Positions 37,298 to 47,148 of a stretch of 47,203 nucleotides of DNA are shown here, piece by piece (positions within the stretch are counted from its first letter, which is position 1; the number at the start of each line of letters is the position of its first letter). Source of the stretch: Marinobacter sp. SS5-14b (GTDB taxonomy: Bacteria > Pseudomonadota > Gammaproteobacteria > Pseudomonadales > Oleiphilaceae); the NCBI RefSeq assembly GCF_030541005.1, contig NZ_JASSVM010000013.1, positions 1-47,203 of the forward strand. The letters are read 5' to 3'. The position numbers were made by a program, and so were the translations under genes. Below the pieces are notes generated by a model that did not search any database, was not told the origin of the DNA, and saw only the letters and a program-made list of their open reading frames with translations.

Positions 37298-38821
37298 TCA
37301 GAGAGTCGGCGGTATCGCGCCTAATTCTGGTGGCAGCGATGCCCTCAGGTCGGGCTCTTGGTTATCACGTGGGGCCTCTTCGGCCTCGCCCTCCGAGTAT
37401 TTAGGGGCTTCAATCCAGGCCAGCTGCTGCTCCGGCTCGTCGGGTTCCTGTTGCTCGTTCGAGGATATGCGGGCCAGTACATCGTAATAGCGCCGGATAT
37501 TCTGAACGTAAACGACCGGCTCATGCCCTCGGGCGTAGCCGAAACGGGTTTTTGAATACCACTCCTTCTGGGCCAGCAGCGGTAAAAACTCTTTAACATC
37601 CATCCAGCGATCCGGGTCTTTGCCGGCAGACTCGGTCAGCCTGCGCGCATCTTCCAGGTGGCCATAGCCAACGTTGTAGGATGCCAGGGCGAACCAGGTT
37701 CTGTCTGGCTCTTGAATGCGATCAGGGATTTTCTGGTGCACCATCCGGAAATAACGGGCGCCACCTTCAATGCTCTCTTCTGCGTCCAGCCTGTTATTGA
37801 TGCCAATATAGTTTGCTGTCGTTCGGGTGAGCATCATCAGGCCGCGAACCCCGGTAGGAGAGACCGCGTTCGGGCGCCAGTGGGATTCCTGGTAACCGAT
37901 GGCTGCCAGCAATCGCCAATCCATGCCGGATTCCCGTGCATAGCTTTCAAACAGGCTTTGGTACCGGGGTAGTCTGTTCTCCACGTGATGCATAAAAGTG
38001 CGGGCACCGACGTAATTCAAGCGATCGAGATGGCCGTAGAACCGTTCTGCAAGTTGTGCCATGGAGCCGTCTTCGCGAACCTGTGTCATGAACGTCTCGG
38101 CGGCCTTGGTCAGGGAGTCGTCTTGCGCTGCGGGGAATAACCACACCAGCTCTTGAGGCTCATTCAGTGCGAACCCCTCTTTAACCATGGGGAAAAAGAC
38201 GTGGTTCAGATCGAGTTCGTTCGAGGATATGACGGCATATGGGAACTCGCCGTTTTGTACTTTGGTCAGCAGCGCTGCGGCGTCCAGGCCTGGATGCACG
38301 CGGATTTTCGGACCTCCGGTGTCGGCCCCCGGAGCGATCAGGTGCTCGTGGTTGCTGTCGGCAAGCAGATGCAAGGTGTGCTCTGTGAGGTCGGAGAGGG
38401 AGGAGGGGGAAGGGTAGTCCCGGTGATAGACAACAATCGATTGGGCACTGACTCCGATCGGTACGGCTCTGTATTGCTTTTTAAAGTCCGGGCGATCGGA
38501 AAGGCCGGCCAAACCAATATGAGCGTAGTTCCTTGCCAGTACAGACAGGATTTCTGAGTTGTCTTCGGCCACTCGAACTCTGAGCTCGACACCCAGCTCT
38601 TCAGCGAACCTGCTCGCGAGTTCAAAGTCGTAGCCCGTGGATCCTTCCCGGCCTTCGTAGTAAATAGACGGCGCAACCCGGGTAATGACATGAAGCACGC
38701 CCTCGTTTTTTACTTCCTGTAGGGCGCTCGGCTGAGAGCAGCCACTGACCATCATAATGGCCGCGAGAGCTACAGCTATGGACCTGCTACTGCTTCCCAA
38801 AATACTGATAATACTTGCCAA
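37298..38821 (-). CDS. mltF: Membrane-bound lytic murein transglycosylase F
   Basis: 507-residue lipoprotein with a signal peptide ending in the lipobox MMVSGC (cysteine at about residue 28). It has an N-terminal family 3 solute-binding domain (about 40-265) that binds muropeptide ligands and a C-terminal SLT domain. The catalytic glutamate is in AAIGYQESHWRPNAVS and GLMMLT follows, as in the family. It cleaves peptidoglycan to 1,6-anhydro-muropeptides at the outer membrane. It is divergent from purL across 271 bases, an order I recall in Pseudomonas. Confidence 0.95.
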   Translation of the reverse strand: MASIISILGSSSRSIAVALAAIMMVSGCSQPSALQEVKNEGVLHVITRVAPSIYYEGREGSTGYDFELASRFAEELGVELRVRVAEDNSEILSVLARNYAHIGLAGLSDRPDFKKQYRAVPIGVSAQSIVVYHRDYPSPSSLSDLTEHTLHLLADSNHEHLIAPGADTGGPKIRVHPGLDAAALLTKVQNGEFPYAVISSNELDLNHVFFPMVKEGFALNEPQELVWLFPAAQDDSLTKAAETFMTQVREDGSMAQLAERFYGHLDRLNYVGARTFMHHVENRLPRYQSLFESYARESGMDWRLLAAIGYQESHWRPNAVSPTGVRGLMMLTRTTANYIGINNRLDAEESIEGGARYFRMVHQKIPDRIQEPDRTWFALASYNVGYGHLEDARRLTESAGKDPDRWMDVKEFLPLLAQKEWYSKTRFGYARGHEPVVYVQNIRRYYDVLARISSNEQQEPDEPEQQLAWIEAPKYSEGEAEEAPRDNQEPDLRASLPPELGAIPPTL

Positions 38822-39092
38822 ATCCTTGCTCTCCGCAAAAGCTCAATGCTCAGGAAACTGCTTGGTATGAACCGTTATCCTGTTATTTGATGCCTCAGGC
38901 TATCCTTGCAATTATTCGATGATCCCTTCTTGCGGCGCCGTGGTCAATCGACCTGATTAATAAGTGTGCAAAAGAATGTCAATTGTACACCGAGGAAAGG
39001 GGGAAGCTTGCCCTGTATCCCGCCGTCGGTTTCAAGTATGATGCCGCCTTTCAGAAAGACGTCCCCCGATTCGCGCGATACAGGTTGATATC
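38822..39092. promoter_or_regulatory. mltF-purL divergent promoter region
   Basis: 271 bases without a gene. A good -10 element TATGAT lies at 39037-39042 on the plus strand, 51 bases before purL, but the -35 position (TGTATC) is poor. No PurR-like operator is evident. The AT-rich left half probably holds the mltF promoter on the minus strand, which I could not place. Confidence 0.35.
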
Positions 39093-42000
39093 ATGCTTGA
39101 GCTTCGCGGCGCGCCAGCGCTCTCGCCCTTTCGTTCCCGCAAACTGCATTCCCGCATCCAGGAAATGGTTCCGGATGTGACGCATGTCTATGCCGAGTTT
39201 ATGCACTTTGTAGATCTAGATGATGACCTGTCCGATTCGGAGCAGGCGATTCTGGACCGGCTGCTGACCTATGGTCCAAGTGTTGAAGTGGAAGCACAGG
39301 ACGGCGTGTTGTTCCTGGTGGTTCCCCGCCCGGGTACGCTCTCCCCCTGGTCCAGCAAGGCCACCGACATCGCCCGCAACTGTGGGTTGCGGCAGATTCG
39401 CCGGATTGAGCGAGGTATTGCCTACTTTGTCCGGTCGGGCCGAAAACTGGGGCTGGAGCAGCGCGAAAAAATTGCGGCGCTGCTGCATGACCGCATGACT
39501 CAGAAGGTCTTCCACGAAATGGGCGGTGCCGAACTGCTGTTCAGCCATGAGGAGCCAAGACCTTTGGGCCGGGTGCCGGTTGTCTCCGGAGGGCGAGCTG
39601 CGCTGGTGGAGGCAAACACCCGCCTCGGCCTGGCGCTGGCCGATGACGAAATTGATTACCTTGTGACCTCCTTTATCAAGCTGGAGCGTGACCCGACCGA
39701 CGTAGAGCTGATGATGTTCGCTCAGGCGAATTCCGAGCATTGCCGGCATAAAATTTTTAATGCGTCGTGGGATATCGATGGCGAAGGACAGGAAAAGTCC
39801 CTGTTCGCGATGATCAAGAATACCTACGAAATGAACAGCGAAGGCGTGCTGTCGGCTTACAAGGACAACGCTTCGGTGATTGTTGGCAGCGAGGCCGGGC
39901 GTTTCTTCCCTGCGCCGGAATCCGGAGTTTACGGTTATAACCGTGAGCCGATTCATATATTGATGAAAGTAGAAACGCACAACCACCCGACGGCCATCGC
40001 GCCCTTTGCCGGTGCCGCTACCGGTTCCGGTGGTGAGATCCGTGATGAGGGCGCCACAGGGCGGGGCTCAAAGCCCAAGGCGGGGCTGTCGGGCTTTACC
40101 GTATCTAACCTGAATTTGCCGGGTGATGAACAACCCTGGGAAATTGGTTACGGCAAGCCGGATCGAATTGCCTCTCCGCTGGAAATCATGATCGAAGGGC
40201 CGATCGGCGGTGCAGCCTTCAATAACGAGTTTGGTCGGCCAAACCTGGCCGGGTACTTCCGTACCTTTGAAGAAAAAGTGCCCGGGGCGGCGGGCGAAGA
40301 GGTTCGTGGTTATCACAAACCGATCATGATTGCCGGAGGCATGGGCAATATCCGCGAACAGGATGTTGAAAAGGGCGAGATTCCCGTTGGTGCCAAGCTG
40401 ATTGTGCTGGGCGGGCCCTCAATGCTGATAGGCCTTGGTGGTGGTGCGGCATCCTCTATGGATTCCGGTTCCAGCAATGAGAACCTGGACTTCGCATCAG
40501 TTCAGCGTGATAACCCTGAAATGGAACGTCGTTGCCAGGAAGTGATCGATCGCTGCTGGCAGCTTGGCGACCACAACCCGATCTGCTTTATCCATGACGT
40601 AGGCGCTGGCGGCTTGTCCAACGCCATGCCGGAACTGGTCAAGGATGGGGGGCGTGGCGGCAAGTTCGAGTTGCGTGATATCCCTAGCGATGAGCCGGGT
40701 ATGTCGCCGCTGGAAATCTGGAGCAACGAATCCCAGGAGCGCTACGTTATTGCGGTGGCTCCGGAAAACCTGGAGCGTTTCGATGCCCTGTGCCGGCGCG
40801 AGCGCTGTCCTTATGCGGTGATCGGCGAAGCGACCGAAGCGCATCATCTGGAGTTGGGTGACTCGTATTTCAATGACAAGCCGGTAGACCTGCCGATGGA
40901 GGTGCTGTTCGGGAAGCCTCCAAGAATGCACCGGAGCGTTACCCGGGCATCGTTTACCAAGCGCATTTTTGACTCCACGAAAATTGATATTCACGACGCT
41001 ATCCGGCGCGTTCTGCGTTTACCGTCGGTTGGCTCCAAGAGCTTTTTGATTACCATTGGTGACCGCACAATTACCGGTCTGGTTGCTCGTGACCAGATGG
41101 TCGGCCCCTGGCAGGTTCCGGTCGCCGATGTGGCGGTGACTGCAGCATCTTTTGATGTGCAAACGGGTGAGGCCATGGCAATGGGTGAGCGCACACCGCT
41201 GGCGGTCATCGATGCACCGGCATCAGGCCGAATGGCCGTGGGCGAAGCCATAACCAATCTGGCTGCTGCGCCGATCGCAAAGCTTTCGGATATTCGCCTG
41301 TCCGCAAACTGGATGGCCGCTGCCGGGCATCCGGGAGAGGATGAAAATCTTTACGAAACCGTGCGTGCGGTGGGTATGGAGCTTTGCCCGGCTTTGGGAA
41401 TTACCATCCCGGTGGGTAAAGATTCAATGTCCATGAAGACCACCTGGGAAGAAGACAGCGGCGAGCAGAAGAGCGTGACCTCACCGCTCTCGCTGATCGT
41501 CAGCGGATTTGCGCCGGTGACGGATGTTGCCCGCACGCTGACGCCGCAGCTTCGGACCGATGCCGGTGAAACCGATCTGATTCTGATTGATCTCGCTGCG
41601 GGTCAGAACCGTCTGGGCGGGTCTGCTCTGGCGCAGGTGTATAGCAAAGTAGGCGCGGTTGCCCCGGATCTTGATGATCCCGAAGACATCAAAGCGTTTT
41701 TCGCCGTTATCCAGGGCCTGAATGCCGATGGCAAATTGCTGGCGTACCATGATCGGTCCGATGGTGGATTGTTTGTCACGGTTGCGGAAATGAGTTTCGC
41801 TGGCCGAACCGGTGTGGATATCAAGCTGGATGGCCTTGCTGAAGACAGCTCCCAGTTCGCCCGCGAGCTTTTCAATGAAGAGCTCGGCGCGGTTATTCAG
41901 GTTCGCCGCGAAGACACCGCATTTGTTCTGCAGCAGTTCTCCGCCGCGGGGCTTGGAGACCATACCGGTGTCGTTGGTACATTGAACGACAAAGACCGGC

Positions 42001-42998
42001 TACGCCTGACGTTTGCTGGCGAGAGTGTCGTTGACGAGTCGCGGGTTGAATTGCAGCGGTTATGGGCAGAAACCAGTTATCGAATCCAGTCGCTTCGTGA
42101 TAATGCCGATTGTGCAGGTGAAGAGTTCGAGAACCTGCTGGATGCAGAAGATCCTGGCCTGAACGTAGCGCTGAATTTTGATATCAACGAAGACGTGGCT
42201 GCTCCGTTCATTAATACCGGGGTGCGCCCGAGGGTTGCGGTGCTCAGGGAGCAAGGTGTAAATGGCCAGGTTGAAATGGCGGCCGCCTTTGACCGGGCTG
42301 GTTTTGAGTCTGTCGACGTACACATGAGTGACCTGCTTTCCGGCAGGGTTGCTCTTGAGAGCTTCCAGAGCCTGGTTGCTTGCGGTGGCTTCTCGTACGG
42401 CGATGTTCTGGGCGCTGGTGAAGGCTGGGCGAAATCCATTCTGTTCAATGACCGTGTTCGTGATCAGTTTGCGGCGTTCTTCAACCGTCAGGACACCTTG
42501 GCTTTGGGCGTGTGTAATGGTTGTCAGATGCTGTCAAACCTGCACGAGCTTATTCCCGGCAGTGAGGGCTGGCCGCGTTTTGTGCGCAATCAGTCGGAAC
42601 AGTTCGAAGCTCGCCTGGTTATGGTTGAAGTTGCGCCTTCTCCATCCGCCTTCCTCGAAGGCATGGAAGGCTCCAGGATGCCGATCGCAGTGGCCCACGG
42701 CGAAGGTCGTATAGAGTTTGCTTCTGGCAACTCTGCCCGTGCATTGGCTGATAGCGAGTTGGTCGCACTGCGATATGTGGACAACCGGGGCCAGGTGACT
42801 GCCCGCTATCCTTATAATCCGAACGGATCAGAGGCCGGGATAACGGGCGTGACCACTCGTGATGGTCGCGTGACCATTATGATGCCTCATCCGGAGCGGG
42901 TGTTCCGGGCTGTGCAGCATTCATGGCGGCCGGATGGCTGGCAGGAAGACGGTCCCTGGATTCGTATGTTCAGAAATGCCCGGCGCTGGCTTGGCTGA
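39093..42998 (+). CDS. purL: Phosphoribosylformylglycinamidine synthase (large type)
   Basis: 1301-residue fused FGAM synthetase of the gammaproteobacterial type, fourth step of purine synthesis: FGAR + glutamine + ATP to FGAM. The N-terminal PurS-like part is followed by two ATP-binding halves ([15 protein letters not shown] and [21 protein letters not shown]) and a C-terminal class I glutamine amidotransferase. The amidotransferase has the nucleophile cysteine in [13 protein letters not shown], histidine in [13 protein letters not shown] and VAHGEGR. Full length is normal. It is followed by a strong terminator. purT, another purine gene, lies 2.7 kb downstream on the same strand. Confidence 0.98.
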   Translation: MLELRGAPALSPFRSRKLHSRIQEMVPDVTHVYAEFMHFVDLDDDLSDSEQAILDRLLTYGPSVEVEAQDGVLFLVVPRPGTLSPWSSKATDIARNCGLRQIRRIERGIAYFVRSGRKLGLEQREKIAALLHDRMTQKVFHEMGGAELLFSHEEPRPLGRVPVVSGGRAALVEANTRLGLALADDEIDYLVTSFIKLERDPTDVELMMFAQANSEHCRHKIFNASWDIDGEGQEKSLFAMIKNTYEMNSEGVLSAYKDNASVIVGSEAGRFFPAPESGVYGYNREPIHILMKVETHNHPTAIAPFAGAATGSGGEIRDEGATGRGSKPKAGLSGFTVSNLNLPGDEQPWEIGYGKPDRIASPLEIMIEGPIGGAAFNNEFGRPNLAGYFRTFEEKVPGAAGEEVRGYHKPIMIAGGMGNIREQDVEKGEIPVGAKLIVLGGPSMLIGLGGGAASSMDSGSSNENLDFASVQRDNPEMERRCQEVIDRCWQLGDHNPICFIHDVGAGGLSNAMPELVKDGGRGGKFELRDIPSDEPGMSPLEIWSNESQERYVIAVAPENLERFDALCRRERCPYAVIGEATEAHHLELGDSYFNDKPVDLPMEVLFGKPPRMHRSVTRASFTKRIFDSTKIDIHDAIRRVLRLPSVGSKSFLITIGDRTITGLVARDQMVGPWQVPVADVAVTAASFDVQTGEAMAMGERTPLAVIDAPASGRMAVGEAITNLAAAPIAKLSDIRLSANWMAAAGHPGEDENLYETVRAVGMELCPALGITIPVGKDSMSMKTTWEEDSGEQKSVTSPLSLIVSGFAPVTDVARTLTPQLRTDAGETDLILIDLAAGQNRLGGSALAQVYSKVGAVAPDLDDPEDIKAFFAVIQGLNADGKLLAYHDRSDGGLFVTVAEMSFAGRTGVDIKLDGLAEDSSQFARELFNEELGAVIQVRREDTAFVLQQFSAAGLGDHTGVVGTLNDKDRLRLTFAGESVVDESRVELQRLWAETSYRIQSLRDNADCAGEEFENLLDAEDPGLNVALNFDINEDVAAPFINTGVRPRVAVLREQGVNGQVEMAAAFDRAGFESVDVHMSDLLSGRVALESFQSLVACGGFSYGDVLGAGEGWAKSILFNDRVRDQFAAFFNRQDTLALGVCNGCQMLSNLHELIPGSEGWPRFVRNQSEQFEARLVMVEVAPSPSAFLEGMEGSRMPIAVAHGEGRIEFASGNSARALADSELVALRYVDNRGQVTARYPYNPNGSEAGITGVTTRDGRVTIMMPHPERVFRAVQHSWRPDGWQEDGPWIRMFRNARRWLG

Positions 42999-43028
42999 TT
43001 GAATTGTCAGATCCGGCGTTGCTGAAAG

Positions 43029-43076
43029 CCGGTCTGGTAATGTTCCTTTTTGGGGCATTGTCAGGCCGGTTTTTTT
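43029..43076 (+). terminator. Rho-independent terminator of purL
   Basis: CCGGTCTG (43029-43036) pairs with CAGGCCGG (43062-43069) through one G-U pair, with extra AATG/CATT pairing inside, and is followed directly by seven T residues (43070-43076). It lies 31 bases past the purL stop. Confidence 0.8.
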
Positions 43077-43170
43077 ATTTGCATAACGTAGATCAATTTG
43101 GTTAAAAAATATTCAGTTTTTGCGGTAAAAAGTTTCAAAAACAGGTGGTCAAGGGCTTGACTGGATATTT

Positions 43171-43179
43171 TTATGCACA
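43171..43179 (+). promoter_or_regulatory. DnaA box
   Basis: TTATGCACA is an exact match to the TTATNCACA consensus for DnaA binding, in an AT-rich non-coding setting. Confidence 0.5.
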
Positions 43180-43240
43180 TTTTAAGGGCGGTGTTGGTGG
43201 ATCTGTGACCAAAGCCCGAGATTTACGTTCATTTTTTAGT

Positions 43241-43268
43241 CTGTCAATTTAAGTCATTGAAATATAAT
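43241..43268 (+). promoter_or_regulatory. Sigma-70 promoter candidate for the NIF3-like gene
   Basis: CTGTCA (43241-43246, 4 of 6) and a perfect TATAAT (43263-43268) are 16 bases apart. Transcription would start near 43275, giving a leader of about 160 bases that contains the two inverted DnaA boxes. Confidence 0.4.
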
Positions 43269-43360
43269 AATAAAATTAAACGGGCGATTTTGTCGTCAAT
43301 TTGAGGGAAGGCCAGTAATCATGGGGGTTCAGAGCAGATTCCCCAAATCTTTCCCCAGAG

Positions 43361-43383
43361 TTATCCACAGATTTTGTGGGTAA
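43361..43383. promoter_or_regulatory. Pair of inverted DnaA boxes
   Basis: TTATCCACA (43361-43369, exact consensus) is followed after 5 bases by TGTGGGTAA (43375-43383), the reverse complement of TTACCCACA (one mismatch). The flank CAGAGTTATCCACAG resembles the classic origin R1 box. A site for DnaA binding or titration is plausible. Confidence 0.55.
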
Positions 43384-43433
43384 GTTCAGAAAATCCTGAT
43401 TTGAATAAAACTTGCACAATCTTAGGTGGCCAA

Positions 43434-43745
43434 ATGTTTAAACTTTGCTATTTCGTACCCGAGAGTCATCTGGAGCAAACAAAGCAAGCTCTGTTTGAGG
43501 CTGGGGCAGGAAAAATTGGTGATTACGACTGCTGTGCCTGGCAGTGTGAAGGGCAAGGGCAGTTCAGGCCGCTGGCTGGTAGCACCCCGTTTCTGGGCAG
43601 TCAGGGCGAGCTGGAAACGGTTCGGGAGTTCAAGGTGGAGTTGGTGTGTGAGCAAGGGCTGATCAGTCATGCGCTTGCCGCATTGAAGCGGGCTCACCCT
43701 TACGAAGAACCGGCGTACGAGGTGTTCCGGCTAGAGTCGCTGTAG
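43434..43745 (+). CDS. NIF3-like / CutA-like small protein
   Basis: 103-residue protein that corresponds to the ferredoxin-like insertion domain (YqfO/CutA-type) found inside larger NIF3 proteins. It begins MFKLCYFVPESHLEQTKQAL and ends with the conserved AHPYEEPAYEVFRLESL. The start at 43434 has AGGTGG a few bases upstream; an open frame back to 43374 is less likely. Stand-alone copies occur in gammaproteobacteria with no established function; PII-like ligand or metal binding is possible. It is convergent with the following NUDIX gene, with stops adjoining. Confidence 0.85.
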   Translation: MFKLCYFVPESHLEQTKQALFEAGAGKIGDYDCCAWQCEGQGQFRPLAGSTPFLGSQGELETVREFKVELVCEQGLISHALAALKRAHPYEEPAYEVFRLESL

Positions 43746-44294
43746 TTAATCTTTTTTGGCCATCGGATGCCGGACATCAGTGATGTGAACACCGTAGTTG
43801 CCTGACTTCATGTCGTCGAGAAACAGCTCGAGGGTTCGCTTCACGGTCGGAAATGAAATTTCGCTCCACGGAATATCCTCCACAGCAAACAGCCGGGACT
43901 CGAGTGATTCTTCGCCGGCGCCAAAATTTCCGTTCACGAGCGTGGCGCGATAGAACATATGGACCTGGTTAATGTGGGGAACATCTATAACAGAGTAAAG
44001 TCCGTCAATATGAACTTCGGCCAGCGCCTCTTCTCGTGTTTCCCGTGCTGCTGCTTCCATGGTGGTTTCGGCATTTTCCATAAAACCGGCTGGTAGCGTC
44101 CAATAACCGTATCTGGGTTCGATGGCTCTTCGGCACAGAAGAATACGTCCATCCCAAACCGGAACGGTGCCGGCGATGATCCTGGGGTTCTGATAGTGAA
44201 TCGTGTCGCAGCTAACGCAGACATAACGGTATCGGTTGTCGCCTTCGGGAATCCGCTGTTCAACCAGTTGGCCGCAAGTGCTGCAATACTTCAT
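43746..44294 (-). CDS. NUDIX hydrolase with N-terminal zinc ribbon
   Basis: 182-residue NUDIX hydrolase. Residues 1-30 form a four-cysteine ribbon (CSTCGQ then CVSCD). The NUDIX box begins at [20 protein letters not shown], with an alanine where the last glycine is usual. The ribbon and length recall ADP-ribose, FAD or NADH pyrophosphatases of the NudC-related group, but the substrate cannot be assigned. A GGGGAAA site precedes the ATG. It is divergent from the second NUDIX gene across 95 bases. Confidence 0.92.
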   Translation of the reverse strand: MKYCSTCGQLVEQRIPEGDNRYRYVCVSCDTIHYQNPRIIAGTVPVWDGRILLCRRAIEPRYGYWTLPAGFMENAETTMEAAARETREEALAEVHIDGLYSVIDVPHINQVHMFYRATLVNGNFGAGEESLESRLFAVEDIPWSEISFPTVKRTLELFLDDMKSGNYGVHITDVRHPMAKKD

Positions 44295-44389
44295 TGTTTT
44301 CCCCGTATACTAAGTGTCCGTTGGTAGTCAGTTTAACGATCAGGGCTGCCCGTGTCTCACTCAATATCGCGATGTTACCGGAGTAAAGA

Positions 44390-44971
44390 GTGCAGGATCT
44401 GTTAACGGAAAAATTGTCCAACTACGCGCCCAGGCTATTGGCGCTGGATTACCCAGAGGCGGGCATTCTCGTGCCAGTAACCGATAACCCTGCCAACCCG
44501 GAGATGATTTTCACGCTTCGGTCTGCCCACCTGAAAACACACCGTGGCCAGGTCGCCTATCCGGGTGGTAAGCGTGATCCCGGCGATCCTTCACTTGCCG
44601 CTACCGCGCTCAGAGAAACCCATGAAGAAATCGGTTTGCCGCCTGAACAGGTCAAGGTAATTGCCCCGTTGAGCCAGGTGATGTCGTTGCATCGAATTCT
44701 GGTAACACCTTACGTTGGCGTAGTGCCAGCCGACCACCCCCTGGAACCCAACCCAGACGAAATCGAGAGCGTGTTCCGCGTGCCGATTTCCTTTTTCCTG
44801 GAAGATCAGCGAGAGCGCACCGATACCCTGAGCTTTTTGAACAGCACGCTGTATGTTCCCTGTTACCGCTGGGAGAGGTATCAGATATGGGGGTTGTCTG
44901 CGGTGGTTCTGGTTGATTTTCTGAATGCTGTGTACGATGCACGTATCGATATTCTAGAGCCGCCACGCTAG
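44390..44971 (+). CDS. CoA pyrophosphatase-type NUDIX hydrolase
   Basis: 193-residue NUDIX hydrolase started by GTG at 44390, with GGAG 8 bases upstream. It carries the CoA-pyrophosphatase signature [18 protein letters not shown] directly before the NUDIX box ([19 protein letters not shown]), the pattern of NudL/PCD1 proteins that split CoA or acyl-CoA into phosphopantetheine and ADP. It is the first of four collinear genes ending in purT; the carbonic anhydrase starts 17 bases after it. Confidence 0.9.
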   Translation: MQDLLTEKLSNYAPRLLALDYPEAGILVPVTDNPANPEMIFTLRSAHLKTHRGQVAYPGGKRDPGDPSLAATALRETHEEIGLPPEQVKVIAPLSQVMSLHRILVTPYVGVVPADHPLEPNPDEIESVFRVPISFFLEDQRERTDTLSFLNSTLYVPCYRWERYQIWGLSAVVLVDFLNAVYDARIDILEPPR

Positions 44972-44988
44972 GCCTGTTGGAGGAATAC

Positions 44989-45516
44989 ATGTTTTACCGT
45001 GTGGATAACCGTACCCCCGAATTTTCCGGCGACGGGCAGTTTGTTGCAGAGAACGCGACGGTGATTGGCAGTGTCAAAATGATGCAAAAATCAAGCATCT
45101 GGTTCAACGTGGTTATTCGCGGTGACAACGACATGATTACGGTCGGGCCGGAGTCTAATATTCAGGATGGAGCGGTGCTGCACACCGATCCCGGCATTCC
45201 GCTGACCATTGGCCGGGGCGTAACCGTTGGCCATAAGGCCATGCTTCATGGCTGTGATATCGGCGACTACACTCTGATCGGCATTAATGCGGTAGTGCTG
45301 AACGGCGCGAAAATTGGAAAGCACTGCCTTATTGGAGCGAATACTCTGATTCCTGAAGGGATGGAGATTCCGGATGGCTCCATGGTTGTGGGATCTCCGG
45401 GCAAGATTCGACGTGACCTGAACGACAGTCAGAAGAAGATGCTGGAGATGAGTGCTCAACACTATGTTCTCAATGCACAGCGCTATTTGACGAAATTGCA
45501 AACAGTTGAGCTTTGA
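44989..45516 (+). CDS. Gamma-carbonic anhydrase family protein
   Basis: 175-residue left-handed beta-helix protein built from hexapeptide repeats. Zinc histidines are in GAVLHTD and in [10 protein letters not shown], as in the YrdA/CaiE group and Cam-type enzymes. Carbonic anhydrase activity in this small group is variable, so the reaction is uncertain. The ATG at 44989 has a strong GGAGGAA site. It sits between the CoA pyrophosphatase and a DUF1289 gene with tight spacing. I recall similar neighbours of purT in Pseudomonas. Confidence 0.92.
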   Translation: MFYRVDNRTPEFSGDGQFVAENATVIGSVKMMQKSSIWFNVVIRGDNDMITVGPESNIQDGAVLHTDPGIPLTIGRGVTVGHKAMLHGCDIGDYTLIGINAVVLNGAKIGKHCLIGANTLIPEGMEIPDGSMVVGSPGKIRRDLNDSQKKMLEMSAQHYVLNAQRYLTKLQTVEL

Positions 45517-45518
45517 CG

Positions 45519-45701
45519 ATGAAGGTTCGGGATAAAGTGCGCTCTCCTTGTGTTTCTGTATGTGCCTTGAATGAGAGCGATGTTTGCATCGGGTGTCAGC
45601 GCACGAGTGACGAAATACTTCGCTGGACGTCAATGACAGAAGAAGAGCGTCGTGAAGTGCTTGTGAAAGTCGCTGAACGCGAGAAAAAATTTCTAATCTG
45701 A
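45519..45701 (+). CDS. DUF1289 small cysteine-rich protein
   Basis: 60-residue protein with the DUF1289 pattern: SPCVSVC near the start and VCIGCQRT after it, four cysteines likely binding a metal, then a helical WTSMTEEERREVL segment. The ATG at 45519 follows the carbonic anhydrase stop by 2 bases; a TTG at 45513 would overlap that stop. The function is unknown. It is 22 bases before purT in the same direction. Confidence 0.88.
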   Translation: MKVRDKVRSPCVSVCALNESDVCIGCQRTSDEILRWTSMTEEERREVLVKVAEREKKFLI

Positions 45702-45723
45702 AAAGAACAGGATATAGACCGGA

Positions 45724-46923
45724 ATGACCGTCAGTGAAAATACCGTCCGAATCGGCACGCCTCTGAAAACCAATGCCACTCGCGTTCTGTTTTGCGGTTC
45801 TGGAGAGTTGGGCAAAGAAGTGGTTATAGAATTGCAGCGTTTCGGTGTTGAAGTCATCGCCATAGATCGGTATGCCCATGCCCCGGCTATGCAGGTGGCG
45901 CACCGGAGTCATGTCGTCGATATGCTCGACGGACAGGCCTTGCGGGCAATTATTGAGCGCGAGAAGCCGGACCTGATTGTTCCTGAAATCGAGGCCATCG
46001 CAACCGCGGAGCTTGTAAAGCTGGAGGAAGAGGGGTATCGGGTGGTCCCAACGGCCCGGGCGGTGAACCTGACGATGAACCGGGAGGGCATTCGCCGTCT
46101 GGCTGCAGAAGAGCTGGGGTTGGCAACATCGCCATATCGTTTTGCGGAAAGTCGGGAAGAGTACTTGGCGGCTGTAGAAGACATCGGTTTACCGCTCGTT
46201 GTTAAGCCGGTAATGAGTTCTTCCGGCAAAGGACAGAGTACGGTTAAAACAGAAGCCGACATTGACTCTGCGTGGGAATACGCGCAGACCGGAGGCCGTG
46301 CCGGTCGCGGGCGAATCATCGTTGAAGGCTTCATCGACTTTGATTACGAGATCACGCTGCTGACTGTTAAGCACCGTGATGGCATATCGTTCTGCGATCC
46401 GATAGGTCATCGCCAGGAAGACGGGGACTACCGGGAATCGTGGCAGCCACATCCGATGTCGTCACTGGCGTTCGAACGGTCCGCCGCAATTGCTCGCGCG
46501 GTGGTTGAAAATTTGGGGGGTTACGGTATCTATGGCGTAGAGCTCTTCATTAAAGGTGATGAGGTCTGGTTCTCTGAAGTGTCGCCCAGGCCGCACGATA
46601 CCGGTCTCGTTACCTTAATGTCCCAGGACTTATCCGAATTTGCTCTGCATGCCCGAGCGATCCTTGGGCTGCCGGTCCCTGTCATCAGGCAGCAAGGCCC
46701 GACGGCGTCTGCGGTTATTCTTCCGGAGGGGGATTCGGCGTCCGTTTCCTACGTTGGCCTCGAGAATGCCCTGTCAGAACCGGATACTCAGGTGCGCTTG
46801 TTCGGAAAGCCGGAACTTAAGGGGCGTCGTCGAATGGGTGTCGCGTTGGCGCGTGGCACTACTATAGATGAAGCGCGCAGCCGGGCCCTGGATGTGGCGG
46901 GTAAGGTTATTGTCGAGCTGTAG
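45724..46923 (+). CDS. purT: Formate-dependent phosphoribosylglycinamide formyltransferase
   Basis: 399-residue ATP-grasp enzyme making formyl-GAR from GAR, formate and ATP, a folate-independent form of purine synthesis step three. Signatures: [20 protein letters not shown] for the N-terminal fold, [14 protein letters not shown] for ATP binding, and [16 protein letters not shown]. Length is typical. It is the last gene of the collinear set and is followed by 280 non-coding bases. purL upstream carries out the next step of the pathway. Confidence 0.97.
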   Translation: MTVSENTVRIGTPLKTNATRVLFCGSGELGKEVVIELQRFGVEVIAIDRYAHAPAMQVAHRSHVVDMLDGQALRAIIEREKPDLIVPEIEAIATAELVKLEEEGYRVVPTARAVNLTMNREGIRRLAAEELGLATSPYRFAESREEYLAAVEDIGLPLVVKPVMSSSGKGQSTVKTEADIDSAWEYAQTGGRAGRGRIIVEGFIDFDYEITLLTVKHRDGISFCDPIGHRQEDGDYRESWQPHPMSSLAFERSAAIARAVVENLGGYGIYGVELFIKGDEVWFSEVSPRPHDTGLVTLMSQDLSEFALHARAILGLPVPVIRQQGPTASAVILPEGDSASVSYVGLENALSEPDTQVRLFGKPELKGRRRMGVALARGTTIDEARSRALDVAGKVIVEL

Positions 46924-46988
46924 GTGCCTGCGTCGGGCCTGGCTCGCTAGACCAAAACGGTAGATTTGAAAAAAGTTCAGAGCAACCG

Positions 46989-47016
46989 TTGACACCAGGT
47001 CTGAGGTCTGTAGAAT
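46989..47016 (+). promoter_or_regulatory. Strong promoter, probable rrn P1
   Basis: TTGACA (46989-46994) and TAGAAT (47011-47016) are 16 bases apart and followed by the GC-rich discriminator GCGCATCTCGC, the form used at stable-RNA promoters under growth-rate control. It points away from purT toward the right edge. Confidence 0.75.
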
Positions 47017-47120
47017 GCGCATCTCGCTTGAGGGGCAGCCCGCTGAAACGGGTCAGAACTTAAGCGATAACTGCTTGAAAGACTTGAAGAAAACGTTTCA
47101 AAGATTCTTCGAAAAAGCGG

Positions 47121-47148
47121 TTGACAAGGTGGCGGTTCAGTGTAGAAT
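47121..47148 (+). promoter_or_regulatory. Strong promoter, probable rrn P2
   Basis: A second TTGACA (47121-47126) with 16-base spacing to TAGAAT (47143-47148) and discriminator GCGCACCTCG. It nearly copies the first promoter, 132 bases downstream of it. No boxA antiterminator or 16S sequence is reached before the window ends. Confidence 0.75.

Larger units (their letters stand above)
42999..43433. other. AT-rich 435-bp intergenic region after purL
   Basis: The gap holds the purL terminator (43029-43076), one sigma-70 promoter candidate (43241-43268), three DnaA boxes, and a possible 20-codon leader peptide. Each is listed or discussed separately. The stretch 43220-43290 is very AT-rich. No tRNA is visible. 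Confidence 0.6.

Noticed and set aside
42999..43433. Chromosomal replication origin
   Set aside because: Only three DnaA boxes, no adjacent dnaA, gidA or parAB genes; a DnaA-binding regulatory or titration site is the more cautious reading.
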